DNA of 8,589 bases from Candidatus Methanoperedens sp. (lineage in GTDB: Archaea > Halobacteriota > Methanosarcinia > Methanosarcinales > Methanoperedenaceae). A program made the position numbers and the translations under genes. Location: the NCBI GenBank assembly GCA_026552835.1, contig JAPMTY010000130.1, forward strand, positions 1 to 8,589, given 5' to 3'. The notes beneath the pieces were generated by a model. The model was not told the DNA's origin. It made no database searches and saw only the letters and a program-made list of their open reading frames with translations. This document shows positions 7,188-8,589 of this stretch, in pieces (position 1 is the first letter of the stretch; every line of letters starts with the position of its first letter).

Positions 7188-7216
7188 GATATTTATTCTA
7201 AGAGAGAGAAAGGTGA
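7177..7216 (+). promoter_or_regulatory. htpX upstream region: imperfect tandem repeat, TATA-like boxes, strong ribosome-binding site
   Basis: TATTTATCTAAGA (7177-7189) is immediately followed by TATTTATTCTAAGA (7190-7203), a tandem repeat differing by one base, which overlaps the stop codon of the preceding gene. The first copy as a TATA box would start transcription near 7206, leaving a short leader containing AGGTGA (7211-7216), 9 bases before the htpX ATG. htpX may therefore be transcribed both from the regulator operon and from its own promoter. Confidence 0.4.
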
Positions 7217-7225
7217 CAAAAAAAT

Positions 7226-8185
7226 ATGTGGCTTAAATTAAGATTATATCTCGTAATGGCAGTAATGTTTGCAATAGTCTACGGTCTTGTAGCATTTGCA
7301 GCTACCTATATGGGGATAAGTGGATTTTTATTTTATGGAATTCTGGCATCGGCTATCATGTTCTTCCAATATATGATTGGTCCGAAAATGGTCGAATGGT
7401 CTATGGGAGTGCATTACGTCAGCGAACAGGAACAACCGGCGCTCCACAGGATGGTGACGGAACTTGCAAGGGATGCAGGGATACCAAAACCCAGAATAGG
7501 CATTGCCAGGATACCAATACCCAATGCTTTCGCATTCGGAAGATGGGCAAGCGACGGGCGCGTGTGTGTCACTGAAGGTATTATGAACCTTCTCACAGAA
7601 AAAGAACTGAGGGCAGTTCTTGGCCATGAGATGTCCCATCTGAAAAATAAGGACGTGGCAGTAATAACGATGATAAGCGTGATTCCCATGATATGCTGGT
7701 ATTTTGCTTGGAACCAGTTATTCTCAGGCGGCAGGGACCGCGGGAACAACGTCCTTATCGGGATAGTGGCATTCGTAATATATCTGATTACAAACCTCCT
7801 TGTACTGTACGTTTCGAGAATCAGGGAATATTATGCGGATGAGGGTTCGGTCAGGCTCGGGAACCAGCCTCATTACCTTGCTTCAGCTCTTTACAAACTC
7901 GTCTATGGCAGTGCAAGAGTATCAAAAGATTCTTTAAAACAGGTCGAAGGCATGAAAGCGTTTTTCGCAACCGACCCTTCGCGCGCCGGCAGTGAAATCC
8001 GGGAATTGTCCCAGATTGACCTTGACGGAAGCGGAACAATCGATGCGAATGAATTGAGGGCGCTTCAGACAAAGCCAATTAAAGTAAAAACTACTGATAA
8101 GATAATGGAAATACTGAGCACCCATCCAAACATGCTAAAACGCATCCAGCGGCTGTCCTCTCTCCAGGGGCTGTCCGCGTATTAA
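7226..8185 (+). CDS. htpX: HtpX-type membrane zinc protease with an EF-hand insertion
   Basis: The 319-residue M48B peptidase belongs to the membrane quality-control proteases that degrade misfolded or damaged membrane proteins. Two N-terminal membrane segments (about 7-27 and 32-52) precede the cytoplasmic zinc site HEMSH (134-138; Glu135 catalytic), and two more hydrophobic segments (about 143-163, 174-196) lead to the third ligand Glu201 in REYYAD. PIPNAFAFG (97-105) and the C-terminal STHPNMLKRIQRL (298-310) are further HtpX hallmarks. Compared with the roughly 290-residue bacterial protein there is extra sequence between about 245 and 290 that includes DLDGSGTIDANE (265-276), a complete EF-hand calcium loop. 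The start is ATG 7226, with AGGTGA 9 bases upstream. It is the third gene after the BlaI-type regulator and the M56-type peptidase and is followed by an oligo-T terminator. Confidence 0.93.
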   Translation: MWLKLRLYLVMAVMFAIVYGLVAFAATYMGISGFLFYGILASAIMFFQYMIGPKMVEWSMGVHYVSEQEQPALHRMVTELARDAGIPKPRIGIARIPIPNAFAFGRWASDGRVCVTEGIMNLLTEKELRAVLGHEMSHLKNKDVAVITMISVIPMICWYFAWNQLFSGGRDRGNNVLIGIVAFVIYLITNLLVLYVSRIREYYADEGSVRLGNQPHYLASALYKLVYGSARVSKDSLKQVEGMKAFFATDPSRAGSEIRELSQIDLDGSGTIDANELRALQTKPIKVKTTDKIMEILSTHPNMLKRIQRLSSLQGLSAY

Positions 8186-8202
8186 TTTTTTTTGATTTTT
8201 TT
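8186..8202 (+). terminator. Oligo-T terminator after htpX
   Basis: Eight T residues (8186-8193), then GA, then seven T residues (8196-8202) follow the htpX stop codon directly. Archaeal RNA polymerase terminates at such T-runs without a hairpin, and none is seen here. Confidence 0.7.
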
Positions 8203-8395
8203 ATTCAGGCAGTTGCGATTATATATTTTAAGCATGGAAATCAAGGCAAAATAATACTTTTACTTCGTACTCTACAAATTCATTTTTTTGTCCGAAAAGG
8301 TTAAAAGGCATGTGATAGAATGAGGAGAAATCATTCACTCTTTATACAGTGAATCGGAGCAGTCTAAAACATAATAATTTCAGGATTGTTTTTAG
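8203..8395. other. AT-rich intergenic region with promoter-like elements and an inverted repeat
   Basis: I see no gene longer than a few codons here (ATG 8234 opens only six codons). Plus-strand promoter-like elements are TTATATATTTTAA (about 8219-8231) and CGAAAAGGTTAAAAGG (8293-8308), the latter resembling a BRE plus TATA box. A perfect inverted repeat with 7-base arms, ATTCACT (8333-8339) and AGTGAAT (8348-8354), flanks CTTTATAC, itself TATA-like. These elements probably serve the frame that opens at about 8396. No tRNA-like or box C/D RNA structure was recognised. Confidence 0.4.
8333..8354. repeat. Inverted repeat flanking a TATA-like box
   Basis: ATTCACT and its exact reverse complement AGTGAAT are separated by the 8 bases CTTTATAC. 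The arrangement would suit a dimeric regulator binding across the TATA box, or a 7-bp stem with an 8-base loop if transcribed from the upstream promoter-like element. Function unknown. Confidence 0.45.
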
Positions 8396-8589
8396 GATTC
8401 AAGTGATTATGAATTTAGAATCTCCTATCAAGGTATAACGAGTCCGAGTGATGCCGAAAGGCTGTTCCGGGTTATCCGGGACTGTACAGTGCATTATGAA
8501 ATGCATAACCCCCAACTGGTGTTGGAAAAGGAGGACTATAGGTTGTTAAATGAGTTACAGGACAGAAAAGCGGACTTGAAAGATAAGTC
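8396..8589 (+). CDS. Unrecognised coding-like frame, start unresolved, cut by the window end
   Basis: From the base after a TAG stop (8393-8395) this frame stays open for 64 codons to the window edge. It reads as plausible soluble protein: a strand-like EFRISYQG, then SPSDAERLFRVIRD (an amphipathic helix), then a charged helical part with EDYRLLNELQDRKADLKDK. I do not recognise the family. No ATG, GTG or TTG lies in this frame before GTG 8489 and ATG 8501. The ATG at 8409 is out of register and stops after nine codons. One extra base after that ATG would give a protein beginning MEFRISYQG, so a one-base deletion (real or an assembly error) is possible. Otherwise translation begins at 8489 or 8501 and the upstream part is not translated. 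Confidence 0.4.

Noticed and set aside
8393..8395. TAG before the right-end frame read as pyrrolysine
   Set aside because: Another stop (TAA at 8375-8377) lies six codons upstream in the same frame and no start codon lies between, so read-through would not yield a gene.
8414..8589. The right-end frame as part of a mobile element or toxin-antitoxin gene
   Set aside because: No transposase motif, terminal repeat, toxin motif or partner gene is visible in the available sequence.

Overview
The window looks like ordinary chromosomal DNA from a euryarchaeon, probably a relative of the Methanosarcinales or Methanoperedens. The evidence is a replication factor C large subunit with a C-terminal PCNA-binding tail, a stand-alone GMP synthase glutaminase subunit, an archaeal-type riboflavin-pathway reductase, TATA-like boxes about 26-31 bases before several starts, and Shine-Dalgarno sequences of the GGTGA type. 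The exact lineage is inferred and not tightly fixed. No rRNA, tRNA, CRISPR array or insertion sequence was seen.

Left part (1-3042): a minus-strand acyltransferase of the isopropylmalate/citramalate/homocitrate synthase family, cut by the window edge, lies downstream of minus-strand rfcL. rfcL is divergent from a plus-strand major facilitator transporter across only 57 bases, and the two promoters appear to share one TATA-like element. The transporter gene runs 47 bases into the 3' end of guaAA on the opposite strand.

Middle part (2996-6105): a tight minus-strand operon, serA, then a 61-residue two-helix membrane protein, then guaAA, with gaps of only 3 and 1 bases. Divergent from serA is arfC, the NADPH-dependent reductase of archaeal riboflavin and deazaflavin synthesis.

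Right part (6106-8202): a plus-strand cluster of a BlaI/MecI-type winged-helix repressor, a compact membrane metallopeptidase of the M56/M48 type (ATGA overlap with the repressor), and an HtpX-type membrane protease with its own ribosome-binding site. The cluster ends at an oligo-T terminator. It resembles the repressor/antirepressor pairs of bacterial beta-lactam resistance, but without a drug-sensing domain and coupled to a membrane quality-control protease. The HtpX protein carries a textbook EF-hand calcium-binding loop in an insertion near its C-terminus, which suggests a calcium-responsive membrane proteolysis system. This is the most interesting part of the window.

The last 390 bases are AT-rich and hold promoter-like elements, a 7-bp-arm inverted repeat around a TATA-like box, and the beginning of an unrecognised coding-like frame. 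That frame has no start codon in register and may have lost one base at its first codon. It continues past the window.
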